From Acidimicrobiia bacterium (lineage in GTDB: Bacteria > Actinomycetota > Acidimicrobiia > Acidimicrobiales > Ilumatobacteraceae), in NCBI GenBank assembly GCA_013821025.1, contig JACDHN010000195.1, positions 1 through 5,578 of the forward strand: DNA of 5,578 nucleotides, read 5' to 3'. Both the position numbers and the translations under genes were made by a program. The notes under the pieces are model-generated. The model was not told where the DNA came from, ran no database searches, and worked only from the letters and a program-made list of their open reading frames with translations. Shown piece after piece: positions 4,913-5,578 of this stretch (its first letter is position 1; the number at the start of each line of letters is the position of its first letter).

Positions 4913-5578
4913 CGCGGTTCGACCTTGATGTCGATGATGAAGCGGGCGCCGCCGCCTGGCCGGTCCTCGACCCACGCCTCACCACCGAGCGCCGATGCGT
5001 GCTCGGCGACGAGCGCCAGCCCGAGCCCTGTGCCGACGCGGTGCCGGGCGGCACTGCCTCTGGCGAACCGCTCGAAGATACGGCGGCGTTCGCTGTGGGC
5101 GACACCGGGACCTGCGTCCTCGACGGCAACCGACACGGACCCGCGAAGGTGGCCGCGACCGATGGCGATGCGCGTCGGCCCGCCACCGTGGTTCTTGCCG
5201 TTCTCCAGCAGGTTCGTCAGGATCCGCTCGTAGCGCACTTTGTCGATCGTGACCTGGCGCACGGTGCGCTCGCCGACCTCGATCGGGACGTCGGCGAACC
5301 CCATCCTGGCAGCGATGCGCTGGGTGAGATCAACGATGTCGGTCTGCTCCAGATTGAGCTCGGTGGCGCCGGCGTCGAGGCGTGACAACTCCAGCAGGTC
5401 GATCACCATGTCATCGAAGCGCCGCACCTGGCTGACGACCACGTCGAGCGCCTGCTGGGTGCGCTCCGGGAGCTCGAGGCGGCGGTGGTGGAGCACTTCG
5501 ACGGCCGCAGTGAGGGCTGTGATGGGCGAGCGCAGCTCGTGACTGACGTCGGAGGCGAAGCGGGCTTCGCGCTCGATG
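4909..5578 (-). CDS. Sensor histidine kinase, C-terminal part (MtrB-like; gene runs off the right edge)
   Basis: The 5' end lies beyond the window; 222 sense codons are present, beginning one base in from the edge. The protein is a two-component sensor kinase that autophosphorylates on His and passes phosphate to a response regulator. The H-box FASDVSHELRSP includes the phosphoacceptor His (codon 5541-5539; fragment residue 13). Further on are the dimerisation helix with LLELSRLDAG, the N-box TNLLENGKNHG (fragment about 121-131), the G1 box EDAGPGV (153-159), the F-box IFERFARGS and the G2 box GTGLGLALV (182-190). The sensor, membrane and HAMP regions are outside the window. The text resembles MtrB, as in the DLLELSRLDAG and GTGLGLA stretches, and the next gene is a GerMN lipoprotein as in mtrB-lpqB, so an MtrB-type envelope or cell-division role is inferred. 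The N-box has Gly where Ala is usual (NLLENG). Other HisKA-family kinases cannot be excluded. Confidence 0.93.
   Translation of the reverse strand, partial: IEREARFASDVSHELRSPITALTAAVEVLHHRRLELPERTQQALDVVVSQVRRFDDMVIDLLELSRLDAGATELNLEQTDIVDLTQRIAARMGFADVPIEVGERTVRQVTIDKVRYERILTNLLENGKNHGGGPTRIAIGRGHLRGSVSVAVEDAGPGVAHSERRRIFERFARGSAARHRVGTGLGLALVAEHASALGGEAWVEDRPGGGARFIIDIKVEPR

Noticed and set aside
1..5578. A defence system, mobile element, CRISPR array or RNA gene
   Set aside because: No transposase, integrase, terminal repeats, spaced direct-repeat array, tRNA-like cloverleaf or rRNA segment was recognised. The genes are housekeeping or signalling types with similar codon use.

Overview
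This is a GC-rich window densely packed with protein genes. It most resembles an actinomycete-type chromosome, perhaps the Acidimicrobiia (Ilumatobacter-like) branch. That placement is inference from four things: the menaquinone genes, a mycobacterial HtdZ-like (R)-hydratase, a kinase plus GerMN-lipoprotein pair like MtrB-LpqB, and starts without clear Shine-Dalgarno sequences. There are seven genes, two of them cut by the window edges. No RNA gene, insertion sequence or CRISPR array was seen, and no stretch over 300 bases lacks a gene.

Left block, minus strand (1522 down to 1): a MaoC/HtdZ-type (R)-hydratase, then the menaquinone methyltransferase MenG/UbiE, then the N-terminal 88 residues of an isochorismate synthase (MenF). 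Gaps are 23 bp and a one-base stop/start overlap, so this looks like one operon. It holds the chorismate-consuming first step and the final methylation of menaquinone synthesis, led by a hydratase not known to belong to that pathway.

Centre, plus strand (1594 to 4003): a class I adenylate-forming acyl-CoA ligase, followed after one base by the ribosome-assembly GTPase Era. The two blocks diverge from a 71-bp gap (1523-1593) containing a near-perfect 30-bp palindrome. Each arm of the palindrome carries a TAGCNT hexamer resembling a -10 box, so a shared operator or mutually exclusive divergent promoters are plausible. The hydratase and the ligase both act on acyl-CoA chemistry, which would fit shared control.

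Right block, minus strand (>5578 down to 4112): the C-terminal part of a sensor histidine kinase (H-box through G2 box), then a GerMN-domain lipoprotein overlapping it by ATGA. This mirrors mtrB-lpqB, but the lipoprotein is short, with no room for the large C-terminal domain of LpqB. It converges on era across a 108-bp gap with a GC-rich hairpin, probably a two-way terminator, and a short degenerate direct repeat.

The genes themselves belong to known families. The most interesting unexplained signals are the divergent-gap palindrome and the compact LpqB-like lipoprotein with its 12-bp in-frame tandem repeat.
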